Assembly: GCA_022605405.1 (NCBI GenBank)
Contig: JABYQQ010000013.1
Location: 248,001 to 312,000 of the forward strand
Source of the DNA: Earliella scabrosa
Taxonomy: Eukaryota; Basidiomycota; Agaricomycetes; Polyporales; Polyporaceae
Direction: 5' to 3'
DNA length: 64,000 nucleotides
In this document: positions 12,665 through 24,894 of the stretch, piece after piece
How positions within the stretch are numbered: position 1 is the stretch's first letter
Layout: every line of letters starts with the position of its first letter
Made by a program: the position numbers and the translations under genes
Notes under the pieces: model-generated
Databases searched by the model: none
Told to the model about the DNA's origin: nothing
Seen by the model: the letters and a program-made list of their open reading frames with translations, nothing else

Positions 12665-13312
12665 GGTGCAAGAGGGAGAGACGGCGGTGGGGAAGGGGCG
12701 GGCAGGAGGGCGACATCGGATGAGTTATATATTCAAACGGGGCGGTAGCTAGGACGGGAGGAGGAAGGGCGCCGCCGAGCCGGGAGAAAGGAACGGACAG
12801 AGGACGAGATTGCGGTCAGAGATCGTCCGCCAGATCCACTCCCATGTCACACTTCCCCTTTGGGCCCGCTCCCAGCTCCCTCGCCGCCACCCGCTCCCTC
12901 CGTCCGCACCCGTCCGCGACGGACAAGATGGGGCGTGCATGGCGGCGCGCACGCGATGCGCTGGTCGCGGGCAGGTCGCGGGCAACGCGCGAGCGGGCGT
13001 GGCAGGGGATGCGAGGGGCGGCCGCGCCTGGTCGCGCGGCTCGGCTCGCACGGGATGTGACCTTGTGGGTTGGCGAGCTCGGCTCAAATTGCGTCCGCGT
13101 CGTCGTCAGAGCACAAGTCGATACGTGTTCGATTCGCTCTTCTCTCGCCGGGCATCCGCTGGGGCCTCTTCTTCTCAGATCAGCTGCGAGTGCTGTCCAC
13201 AGCGGCCTCCCCGTTCTCGTACGTGAGCTGTGAGCTTGCCTGGGCCTGAAACGTCCGTCCGCTGATCTCCCGCCAACAATTCCAGCCTCGAACTGCAACA
13301 TCCCCGTCAAAA
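12665..13312. promoter_or_regulatory. Divergent upstream region, hypothetical protein / IMG2
   Basis: 648 bp of very GC-rich sequence between two divergent starts. Long open frames on both strands reflect base composition, not genes. No TATA box seen. Confidence 0.4.
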
Positions 13313-14080
13313 ATGCTCGCCCCGCTAGCTCGCCCTCTCCTTGCCGCGCCCCTCCGCCAAGCGCGTCGTCTCGTCACCACCGCCCAATCTGCTCCATCCG
13401 ATCCTCATACTCGCACCCAGCCCCGCCCCACGTCGCCCAATCTGCCCTATCACGTTCCACGTAACACCCGAGGTTCCATCCCTGTCTACACTGACATTCG
13501 CAACGGCGGCACCAAATATCTTGTCTTGATCCGAAACGTCCAAGGCAACATAGATGTGCGACCTCTTTCTCTGATCTCTCTTGTCTCTTGTTACCCGTGC
13601 TGACCACATTACATTCCTCCCTTCTTCCCCATCGCCATCTCCACCGCGACTCGCGCCCCCGCGCCTTGTATCCTCGCACCTTCTCTTCATCGCATCCGCA
13701 ATGGCGTGCTCCCTGTCGCATGTACCTGTCTGGCCCGGCTGACCGCGTCACCGCGCTGTGCCTCTCCGTCCACACACGGCCCCACGTCAAACCCGTTTGC
13801 GCAATCACGCTGGCACACCGGGACACTGTGTGTGTCGATTCGTGATGCTGTGATTGCATGATGACACTCCCCCGCCTCCATCGCCTCCCCGAATCTTCTC
13901 GTCCTCCGGGCGATCACTCATCAGGCGCTCGCAGACGACCTCGCGCGCACCCTCTTCCCGGCCGGGTCCAGCGAGGCAGAGCGCATCTCGGTCGAGACAG
14001 TCCGCAAGCAGCACGTCGTCGTCACCGGCGGACGCTGGAAGCCCGACGTCCTCCGCTGGCTCGCCGAGAAGGGCTTCTGA
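13313..14080 (+). CDS. IMG2: Mitochondrial large-subunit ribosomal protein mL49 (IMG2)
   Basis: Component of the mitochondrial 54S ribosomal subunit. Exon 1 (13313-13555) starts with a mitochondrial presequence rich in Arg, Ala and Leu (MLAPLARPLLAAPLRQARRL), then LPYHVPRNTRGSIPVYTDI and TKYLVLIRNVQGNID. Exon 2 (13925-14080) gives ALADDLARTLFP, ISVETVRKQHVVVTGGRW and VLRWLAEKGF, the conserved end of the IMG2 family. The single intron (13556-13924, 369 nt) is several times longer than most in this window. Start chosen as the only ATG that keeps the targeting peptide. Confidence 0.9.
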
Positions 14081-16905
14081 GTACGCGCGACTGACTCACT
14101 CGTCCCGCTCGTCCCTGCGCTAGCCGCTCCAGGCCCGGCCGCTCGCCCCGTTCTTCTCCATGATCCACCCTCGCGGTTCTAGCCTTGCGTTCGCTGGCCG
14201 AATTGGAATTGCGATGTATTGTCGTTGTGCACGTTCACCAAGTCACCCCACTTCACCAGATACTTCCCGTCCGCGCCCGATCGGCGCCGCTGAATGTTCA
14301 TGTGTCCACCGTCCAGCCTCGCGATGCAGTACTAGGTCCACCACGACGCCCGGATGTATGTCCCGCGCAACGGCCGCCCGGGAAGGAACCCTGTTCTCCA
14401 TATCCGTTTTCCACATAGCTCATCTCGCCGTAATATCACTCCATTGTCGTATCTATCATCCGCAGAGAGCTCGCCTCACCCACCCAATACCCGCCCGCCC
14501 AGGGCGCCGCGTGTCAGGATATACGTACGTATCCAAGTATGCATCTGACAAGCCGCGGATGAGATGTCGTATCGCGCTTCTCGCACCTTGCATCTATCCT
14601 GTGAGTCCTGCCGTCTGAATCTGACGTCGCCTGCAGCACGATAACTCTGAGTTCAAGCTCAGCTGGCCACGATCACCCCGTCACGCGCGTCAACCTAGCT
14701 CTGAATTCATCTATGTAAGTCGAGCTCTAACAAGCTTCAAGCTCTCGATCTCGTACGAACGTCGCCAACGGCGGAATGCATGTGCCACTGCCAGCCATGT
14801 ACTAATACTTACACGCCAACTCGAGCGCAGGGCGCCCCCTGTCTCTCGCTGATCTTATCCCCCATCCCCTCTGACTCTGACTCTGAGCCTCCTCTTCTCT
14901 TCTTGGAGCTTGTTCGATTGTTCCTTGGAGCGGCCCGCCGCCCTTGTGATTGTGATCAGGCATGACACATCCGGTGGCAGATCCGCACATACGGCAAGTC
15001 TGAGCTCGATGTTAGCCTGCAGCTGGGGCCGCTCGGGCGCCCCAAGCTAGTCCCAAGCCCTCCGGCGGAGGGGCGCACGCCGCACGGTGCAGAGGGAAAT
15101 ATCGCTGACTTTCCAGGACGCAGGCGTCGTGGTGAGCGCGCGAAGAACGCGATGCAGCGCGCGATACTGATACTGGATTATGCATATGGAGTTGACGTTC
15201 AAGGTAAGATTTTGAGCTGAGGCTTGAAGCTTGAGGCCAGGCACAGGTCCCATGTGTGTGTATCTCCAGTTCCTCGACCTTCACAGATGGCGCTGGTCAT
15301 TCAGCTGTTCAACAGCTCGGCCCCAGGCCGCCTCAAGGCTACTGAGCGCCGCCGTGTGCCCTGCACACGCGCGTGTACCTCTGCCGGCCGGAGACCAGAC
15401 CGTCCCCGCCTTGACGTATACGCTGCTGACCAGCACCAGTTGGCGCGTGTACATACGTACATATCCGGGGGGAGGTACCCGCGAGCTGACGGTTGACCTG
15501 AACCCGGGATTCCGAGTCGATAGATATCGTTATGCATCAAGGAGCCTCGCAAAGGCAGCGAATCTGCCTCCGGAAGCACAGCGATATCTTCGACCCGTCC
15601 AAACCTCAGATTTGAGAGCTCGGGTCTCGGTACTCAACCTCGGCCAGATATCCCGCCGTGGCGCAGTGCCAGAGCCCAAGATATCTAAAACGCTCTTCCC
15701 CTGTGTCACGGTGCTGTAATGGCCATCGCCAAGAAGGAGAACGCAAATGCCAATGATATTATGAATGTGGTGGTCTCGTATGATGCATCACGACATACAT
15801 ACCGAGCCTTCGTCCGGACTCCGGATGAATCACGCTCGCCGTCGCAAACCGCATAGCGCTCTATCTTGATTGCAACTCTCGAGCCGCAGCAAAAAAGTCT
15901 GAAGGTCAATGGGCCGAATCAAATCCGCTATCCCTAGCCGTGCCATTAATATTCCACACACCTTGCTTGCTCTTCAGCTTGACCTCGTCCTGGGTCCATG
16001 AAGCGCAAAGCCAGAGCATACATACGTACCTGGGCGTAATCGAGGAACAGAACTGTCAGACATACGGCGTCAGACCATGCCCCGAAGGAGAACCCAAGCT
16101 GTGCCCTGCCCTGATCGCATGTTCGCCGGACAATTGATCGCGCACCTGCGCCGCCCTCGGGTGCACTCACTCACACAGTGCACTGTGCGTGCGCGACACC
16201 GGCCAACGCATGCAGCTTCGACTGCGGTGTTTCCTCACGTCGCGAGCCGGTCACCGGAACGTGCGTGACCATGCCTGTCGGATGCGCGAATGCAACCGCA
16301 CAGAGCGCGGGCTTGCAAAAAGCTCAGTGCAGGACGCGGAAGCAAACGGCTTGGCGATTCGCAACGACCCAGCCCAACGTCCGAGTCGCGCTGCGAATCA
16401 CGGATGCAGAGGCGAGATGGTTCGGCGACGCTGGACGCTGGACGCTGGACACTGGAAGGTGATAGAAAGCGATAGAGATTGATGATATACAGTTGGTGGG
16501 AGCGCATATGAGAGCGCAGGCCTGCGACCATGCGAAAATCAGGGACGCGACTGGGAACGAACGCTGCTCGGAGAGTTTCGAGAGTTCGCAACTCTCAATG
16601 ACGGTGCGTGCAGCGCACGCGTGATGAGACCTGTATGGTCTGTGCGGCGCACGGGGTGGAGCGGCGAGCGTTCTTCTCGCCTGCTGCAATTGCGCTGGGA
16701 TGTGCGTTCGTGTTCGCGGTGTCGCTCGTTATCTGTGATGCTTTCAGTTACGGCTTACAGCAGCTACAAGTACATCCGCGCGGAAACCTTTAATGCGATC
16801 TGAAAGAGCGTCCCGTACGTTGACTGTTCGCGAGACCATGACGACAACTGCAAGAAGGAGGCGGGAGACATGTGGGGACCACGGGAGGGCAGCGTCGCGG
16901 CCGTA
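14081..16905. other. Gene-free stretch
   Basis: About 2.8 kb between the 3' ends of IMG2 and the galactanase gene. I find no supported gene, RNA gene or mobile element. Recurrent TACATACGTAC-like palindromic motifs (near 14520, 15450, 16020) and a GACGCTG heptad repeat (16427-16456) are present. Confidence 0.5.
16427..16456. repeat. GACGCTG heptad tandem repeat
   Basis: Four tandem 7-bp units: GACGCTG three times then GACACTG. It shares its unit with the repeat at 10573-10606, which is also in a gene-free gap. Confidence 0.75.
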
Positions 16906-19132
16906 TCAGTAGACGATGATCTTGTCAAGGTCCGCAGCGTAGTCTGAGAAGAGCGCGGTATTCTTAGCGATGCGCAAGAGAGCCAGTGGGGACAGCGTGC
17001 TTACTGCTTTGCCCGGCGCCGAATGTGATCGTGTTGGAACCGGACCTAAGATTCAACTGCACCGGGACGCTGATGATAACGTGGCCACCTCCAGTGCTGG
17101 GCTGGTCAATCGTGACTGCGGAACCGCCGTTGACGCTGCGAGGCGGTAATGTGATCAACATCTGGAAATGACAAGAGCATGGTGCGGTGAACACAATCCG
17201 CACCTCACGGTGGTGGTCCTCCAACTCGAGTCCCCATTCGCAAAGTACAGGGCAACCCACTGATTAGTGCCCCTGCCTTGGACCGTGATAGAGACGCTGC
17301 CACCGTTGCCTGGATGATCTCGGTGTCAGCGAATTTCAATGCATGTGTAGCATGTCACCGTTACTGACCGAGGTAACCGACCGCTCTGCCGCCGGAGAAC
17401 GAGCCGTCTGACAGGATCGTAGACGAGCCACTCCGGGAGCCATTCTCAGCCTCGTAAGTCGTTCCAGATGCAATGGACCATGTTCCTGGTGGCGTAATCA
17501 GCATCCGAGCCTCGCAGTCGCCGCAGTAGGAAGAGGCGGGAGTCCGTACGACACACTGCCGTACGTCGGACCAACGCTTTGCGATGCACACTCACCCGCA
17601 GCAAGGTTGACGCTCCATACATCGGCGTGGATGAGCTGAGGAGAGCCGCTAGAGAAGTCGAGCGGGTACCAGACATAGGTGCTTGACCCGAGTTGGTCCG
17701 AGCGCCAGCGGTCGCCCATGTAGATCGCGTTCGAGCCGAGGGGCAGATCGTACGAGTTCTGCGAGTACCAGGTGCGCACGGCGGGAGGCGCAATGTCTTG
17801 CTGAGACGACCATGGTCCAGAGAGCGACTGTCCGTACACATAATCAGTACATAGCCCATTCAACAGGACGCGATCATTCAGAGGACTTGTCTGATTTACG
17901 TACATTCGCACGGAAGGCCTTGTTCGGGTTCGGGGCCCACCCGCTCGTGTGGGATGCGATGAGCCAGTAAACCTGTTATTCGCGGTAAGGCTCGTAATTC
18001 ACAATGATATGATGGCACTTACGCCGTTTCGCTTGACGACACCAGGTGACTCGAGAGTCGAGCCTGCGGACGAGAAGAAGTCTCAGAATCTCTGTACGTT
18101 CATCACCGACGTCATGATCATCACCGTTCAGCTGGCTCACAACACCTGTGACGTTGTAATAGTTGGCGTCCAGACGCGCTATCTTGAAGTTCTGGTTGTT
18201 GTCGGACGCATACAGCAAGTATGCAGTGCCTGATGGCATCGCAGGAACTGAGATGACGCCCTCCCCCGCGTGACTGGAGTTACATACCGTCATCTGAGGG
18301 ACGTATGAGGACTCCATTCTAGATGGGACGAAAGCTATAGAGAGGACGTACCGTCTTGGAACAATCCCATGTCACGCGAGTCCGCGCCAAGAGGCTTCCA
18401 GCTACCCTTGTAGGAGTACGGGCCGCAGGGAGACTTCGCCGTCGCAAGACCAACTTGGGCCGCACCATAGCTACACAATGGTCCAGACTGTCAGCTTCTG
18501 CCAGCAGAAGGTGATTGAAATGGGACCAGCCCTAGACCGTCCGAACTTACTTCGAGGAATCGGAGTGGAACCACATCACGTATTCTTGATTCTATTGTAC
18601 GTTCAGCTCAAGTGATCTCTGTGATACAGCTGGTAAGGGAACTCACCCTGCTGTTGAACAGAACTGCCGCGAGTGGCTCGAGATGAGATCACTCATGTGG
18701 AGCTGATTTCGCTCACTCACCCTTAGGCCGCTCAACGATGTTGTTGGTCGAGATGCTCGTTCCCGCAACAGGAGTCAAGGCATCATTGTGACGTGTCCAG
18801 TTCAACAGGTCCGTCGACTGAGATGATTGTCAGTTCGGATGATCAGCCCCAGGCGACGACGCGCATACACTGTAGCAAGAAACCGCCTTGAACAACGCGC
18901 TGTTATGCGACTTGTCTTCTCCCACCCAGTAGAAGGTGTTGCCAACCTGCCGCAATTAAGTTGGCTCGATCACTAACATCAGGTGCATTGCACTCACTTT
19001 GATGATTCCCGCTCCATGAGCTTGGATGGGGTTGCCGCTGGTGTCAGTCCACCGCGCACCGGACACGATCTGGGCGCGGACGGCCGAGAGGCCGGCAAGC
19101 AGGCCAACGAACAGGGAAAGGGAGGGGAACAT
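16906..19132 (-). CDS. Secreted GH43 exo-beta-1,3-galactanase with C-terminal CBM35-like module
   Basis: Secreted enzyme removing galactose from the beta-1,3-galactan backbone of arabinogalactan proteins. Starts with a signal peptide (MFPSLSLFVGLLAGLSAVRA) cut before QIVSGARW. The GH43 propeller shows IQAHGAGIIKVGNTFYWVGE, NNIVERPK, VMWFHSDSSNYGAAQVG, PLGADSRDMGLFQD, YLLYASDNNQNFKIARLD, LESPGVV and RTWYSQNSYDLPLGSNAIYM. The C-terminal ~125 residues (SGTTYEAENG, GRAVGYLGQGG, QWVALYFANGD, ending YAADLDKIIVY) are a CBM35-type galactan-binding module. In the characterised Phanerochaete enzyme of this subfamily the canonical Asp base is absent and a Gln takes its place; the YSQN segment here fits. 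At least nine introns, with two tiny exons: 17 nt (18647-18663) and 6 nt (18288-18293). Confidence 0.93.
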
Positions 19133-20070
19133 CGCGACCGAGGTTGAGCCAGCCGTCTGTTTGCGGGCTAACGAGCTTTATGTAGTGTCTCCGAGGAAGA
19201 CCACGGGCCGCCCTGCATCATCGGACGCTCCTCGGGGAGAGGAGCTCGCTCGTCATCGCAATTCTGAGAAGGCAATACCGCGTTCCTGCGGTCCGTCGCG
19301 AAGCAGACGAGGCGCATGGCGGTCACGGAGAGAAGGTCGGCGGACTCCGTCAGTAGGTTGACCCAAGCCTGTCGGGACCGGGGAAGACGCAATCCACCGA
19401 GGAGACCGAACGGGGTATGACCACTGTTTGTATAGAGTTTGTGATCATGGTGCAGGGAGACGATGGGTAAATCGTTCCGTGGATGCGCCTGCAGGGATCA
19501 AAAGGCAGACATGTGAGCAAAACGCCCTGAACAGAATCCGGAGTTGGATCCAGGTTGGATCATAGCGACCTGCCTGAGCTTCGCGTCGACGTATGTTCTT
19601 GTTTCTGGAAGACATGAACAAGCGTGCAGATGTGGAACATATGCCTCATGACCGCGGGGAGGTGGGCCGGCGGCGAAGGATGCTCCTTCGTCGTTCAAAC
19701 CGGCGCTCCACTCGCCAAATCCAACCTTGAATTCTACCGTCTTCCTGCGCTGCTGAGGCATCAATTGCGAACACCGGCCAGTACGTATTCGGGGACCATG
19801 GTACGGCATGCTGGGAGAGCGGGGAGTGGGCGAGTCAGAGCAAGCCCATGGGCGAAAAGGAAAAGGCGCTTGGCAAGGATCGCGCAAAGATCAGGACAGC
19901 GGAGTCAGCGGAGGGCCATCGAGGGCCAATCGAGGACATAAAGCACTTCCGCGCCTGGTGGGAGTCATTTCTCGAGCCTCTTCAGCCACAAAGCCCTCGG
20001 CGACCTTCTCGTGTGACGACCACCAACTTTTTCCAGCCCAAAATTTCTCTGTTCTCTGCCACCACCAGCC
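19133..20070. promoter_or_regulatory. Divergent upstream region, galactanase / PDX1
   Basis: 938 bp between divergent starts, no gene. It includes a TATA-like site for the galactanase and, near 19936, a weak ACATAAAG on the PDX1 side. A CCGGGG at 19378-19383 fits the fungal CreA/Cre1 carbon-repressor consensus but one such hexamer is weak evidence. Confidence 0.45.
19177..19184 (-). promoter_or_regulatory. TATA-like element of the galactanase gene
   Basis: Reads TACATAAA on the minus strand, about 45-50 nt upstream of the ATG at 19132. Typical of an inducible secreted-enzyme gene; inferred from sequence only. Confidence 0.35.
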
Positions 20071-21646
<1,576 letters not shown>

Positions 21647-21864
21647 ACCATGGTGGCTTGCCCTAACGTGGCCGCAGCTTGCTAGTGGCGGTCCGGGCTG
21701 AGAAGTACGTATGTAGGTCAACAAGCACAGAAGTAGTACATAGACTAGTGTTGTAAACATTCCCAAAAGACGCGGGTTGGTATAGAGTGACGTCATTGTA
21801 TCCTCTCCGCGTATATGCGCGCTTCGAGCCCGCCCCGGCGGTTGGCACAACTCCGAACGCAACC

Positions 21865-22358
21865 ATGTCCTTCGCTCAGAAATTGCAAGCAAAAGTTTCT
21901 CAGTCCTCGCACGACGAGAAGTCTCCAGAGAAGGTGCTGAAGGACTTCATCGCGGTACGCTCTCCTGGATGGAATCTCGCCCTGCCCGACTGTTCCTGAC
22001 CGGTCCCCGCAGGAGGATCCCAACTCGCGGTACACGTTCGACAGCGAGCGCGACGCCCCTCAGTCAGAGCTCTGCAGGGAAGGCAAGGAGAAAGGACGGA
22101 AGTGCATCATGGTGCGTCTCTCGCCGTCCGTTCAACCTTTCAAACAGCATCGCTGAACCTAGACTACCTGCCGGGCCACGACCAGATGCAAATGCACTCG
22201 ACGCGCCTCTTCCAAGCAATGCAGGTGCGTCCGGACCTTCCTGTGCCAGTGCTGTGGCATTGATGCAATGTGGCAAACAGGATCAAGGTTTCTTCTGTGC
22301 ATTGCCCATGGACCCCACGCGGACGCACATCGAATGCACACGGATACCGAAGAACTGA
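21865..22358 (+). CDS. Small hypothetical protein, ~101 aa
   Basis: Not recognised. Four exons with all introns in phase 0 can be read: 21865-21954, 22013-22111, 22186-22224 and 22281-22358, starting MSFAQKLQAKVSQSSHDEKS and ending HIECTRIPKN. Donors are GTACGC, GTGCGT and GTGCGT; acceptors CGCAG, ACCAG and AACAG. G/C-rich third positions support coding. An alternative acceptor 22 nt earlier for exon 3 would shift the frame, so the third exon is the weakest part. Hydrophilic N-terminus, four Cys in the second half, no signal peptide or membrane segment. Sits between convergent neighbours PDX1 and the RS-rich gene. Confidence 0.45.
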
Positions 22359-22504
22359 AGGCAGGACCGTTGACGTGCCTCTGCCGACCCCGCCCGACTT
22401 CGGCGCGGTGTGGACCATGTATGTGTATGTACTAGTATAATCACACGGTGTACAGTGGCTACCCACACGGCATTGCCAAACGCAATGGAGCCAACAGAGC
22501 GCAT

Positions 22505-24643
22505 TCAAGAAATGAAGTCCACGCCGAGCAGTCCGATGCGGGCCTTCTCGAGATGCGCGGACGTAACGGCACGTCTCCCCTCGGCGTTCTTCAGCTCCAG
22601 GTCAGCCATCAGCAAGTCGTTCAGCGCTCTCTTCGTAGTTTTCGCAAGATCCACATATTCGTTCTCAATGTGTATCCGGTGTGAACGAAGTCGAGCAACC
22701 TAGGGTCTCTGTCAGATTGCGGAGCATGGACGTCGAGCTAAAGAGCAACTCGCCTCATTTTCATACTCTGCAGTGACACTCGGCTTGGGCTGGTACGTCG
22801 GAATCACAGGTTGGAACCCCACTGGCTCGGGTGCAGCAGCAGGAACTGTTGCCTCCGCTGCCTTCGCGGCTTGATGATGCGCGGTATTTCTACGACCCCA
22901 GTCAGGCTTGGGTGGCAGACCTGGACCTGCGGGAATTCCTTGAGCAGGACTCCTATTACTTGGTGTTGGGACATGGTGTCGAGGCCCGGTTGGAGGAGAG
23001 CGTGACCGTCTTCGTGGATGAGTAGGTCGACGATCAATTTCGATGTCCGGCTTAGGCGGTAATGAGGGTACGACGGGCGTAGCCCTCCGCGGCGGGGAGA
23101 CCGGTGCGGCAGGCCGAGGGGGCGTCGTAGAAGCGACATAGGATGCTGGGGTCGGTTCTGGTATGGATTGTGGTTCAGATGCAACGGCAGCTTCCGGTCC
23201 GGTGGGTCCACCAGCAGGTTCAATAGCAGACTCAACAGCGGGTTCTTCCATTCGTATGTCTCCATCTGCGTCAGGCCTAGACTGGGGTCGCTGCGGAGGA
23301 ATGGGGGGAATTCGAGGCCCAGTTGGCGGTGGAGGAGGCGGAGGACGCGTGGGCGACCGCAGAGGTGGGAGAACATGCCTCTTCGGTGGAGGCGTCCGTG
23401 TTGGTGACCGACTGCGAGAGCGACTGGGAGGTGAGGGTGTACGCCTTCTGGCAGGCCTGGGAGGACTCTTCCTGCGAGGGGGAGTAGCTGGCGAGTATGA
23501 CCGACGTCGAGGTGGTGTCCTAGGGCCACGCCCTCTGTAGTCGGACGGAGCCGCTCTGCTACCTCGACTAGGGTCGCGTCGTACTTCCCGCCGTGTCCTG
23601 TCTGCGCTGCGGCTGCGGCGACTTGGAGGAGGCCGCCGGTCATTATCTCGGGGAGAAGGATCTCGACGAGCACGAGGAGCTGGGGGTCGCGACACAGATA
23701 TCGAATGGTTCCCTAGCCTTACCTCTCCCGGTGGCGGCGACCGCGTCCGGATGGGACGTGACCTTTCCGGCCTGTAAGGTGAGCCAGAACGACTGGCCAC
23801 AGCTGAACCAGGCGGCGGCGCACGCTGCTTCGATGGTGACGGCGTGCGAGCTCGACTGACAGCCGGCGAGGGTTCAGAACGATCTGAGGGTTTGTGAAAC
23901 CATACGCATGTTAGCCCTAAGCCAAGTCACAACGGTCAAACGAACGTACCAATCCTACGCGGGGGAGATCGTGAGGAGCGCGGGACCCATTTGCGTTCAG
24001 GCTCCATTTCCCGCGTCCTGTCTCGTCCATATCGACGGTCCTCCTCTCTCTGTCGCGCCCAATCTCGTTCCTGCCTCTCTCTATCCTCCTCCCTCTGACG
24101 CGCCCACTCCCGCTCCTGCCGCTCTCTGTCCGCCTCCCGCTGCCGTGCCCACTCTCGTTCCTGTCGCTCCCTATCCTCCTCTCGCTGCCGTGTCCACTGC
24201 CCTTCCTTCACCGGTGCCCGCCGCTCGCTATCGTAGCCCCTGCGCGTCTCGTCCTCGTGTCGACGGTCACGATCACGTTCTTTCTCTCTTTCCCGATCCC
24301 TCGCCCAGTCCTCTCGCGGACGTGCCCTGTAGTCATCAACTCGTCGTTCATAGTCGCGTTCCCTATACCTGTCATCTTCACGACGGTCATAGTACGGGTC
24401 TGCGGGTGGTGGCGGAGGTCGCGAACGGTACGGATCTACCGGCCTCGCAGGGACGTACGAATCCACAGGCGGAGGTGCCCTGGCCCGTGGCGGGGAGCGT
24501 GGTGGATAGCCATGACGGTCTCGCGCGTACCGGTCGGGCGTTGGTGGATATGCTGCGGGTGGAGGGGGTGGACGCGAATATCTAGGGTCAGGAGGATATC
24601 GCGGGGGGTAGTCGAATTCGGGTTTCGGTGGAAGGTGTGACAT
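22505..24643 (-). CDS. RS/RE- and proline-rich nuclear-type protein with C-terminal coiled coil
   Basis: No named family recognised. Exon 1 (MSHLPPKPEFDYPPRYPPDP) is Pro/Tyr/Arg-rich, then Arg/Asp/Glu-rich with a 15-residue tandem repeat (unit like ARQREEDRERQEREW). Exon 2 is classical SR-type sequence (SRSADRTRREVRRDPSRGS, PSPPSRSRSRSPTRTPPPKR) followed by Pro-rich blocks. The last exon is quite different: VARLRSHRIHIENEYVDLAK and LEKARIGLLGVDFIS, a likely coiled coil. The last intron (22700-22753) is GC-AG (AG|GCGAGT): phase permits no GT donor nearby and the CTGAC branch site and TAG acceptor fit. The composition suggests a splicing-associated or mRNA-processing factor (inference). Head-to-head with cyclin L, 251 bp apart. 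Confidence 0.8.
24038..24193 (-). repeat. 45-bp tandem coding repeat in the RS-rich gene
   Basis: Three full copies and a partial fourth of a 45-nt unit encoding ARQREEDRERQEREW-like 15-mers with Glu/Asp swaps. Conserved at the protein level with codon differences between copies, so not a fresh duplication. Confidence 0.85.
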
Positions 24644-24894
24644 TCGTGTACCTCAGTACAGCGATATACCTTTTCGCAGACACCAAAGCAACGAGGCGAG
24701 CGAGATTCGGGGAGGAATAGACAGCAAGACGGGAAGCGCGGCGTGGTAGGTGGCAAGGGCCAAAGTTTGTGCAGAGTCGCGCGCGCTGTTGTGCTGTGTT
24801 TACGCCACCTTGGGACCTTTTCCGCGACGACCATCTCCCACTTGCAACCCTCCCCGGACCCATCCTGATGCTCTCCTGACGCTGTGAATCGCCC
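24644..24894. promoter_or_regulatory. Compact bidirectional promoter, RS-rich gene / cyclin L
   Basis: Only 251 bp separate the two divergent start codons, so promoter elements and both 5' UTRs are shared or abutting. No TATA box seen. Confidence 0.5.

Noticed and set aside
13840..13924. C-box-like ATGATGA in the IMG2 intron
   Set aside because: No D box (CTGA) at a suitable distance and no terminal stem, so no C/D snoRNA call.
22804..23673. Second minus-strand frame of ~290 codons within the RS-rich gene
   Set aside because: Overlaps the SR-type frame, which has clear SRSRSRSP repeats and splices into a conserved-looking C-terminus.
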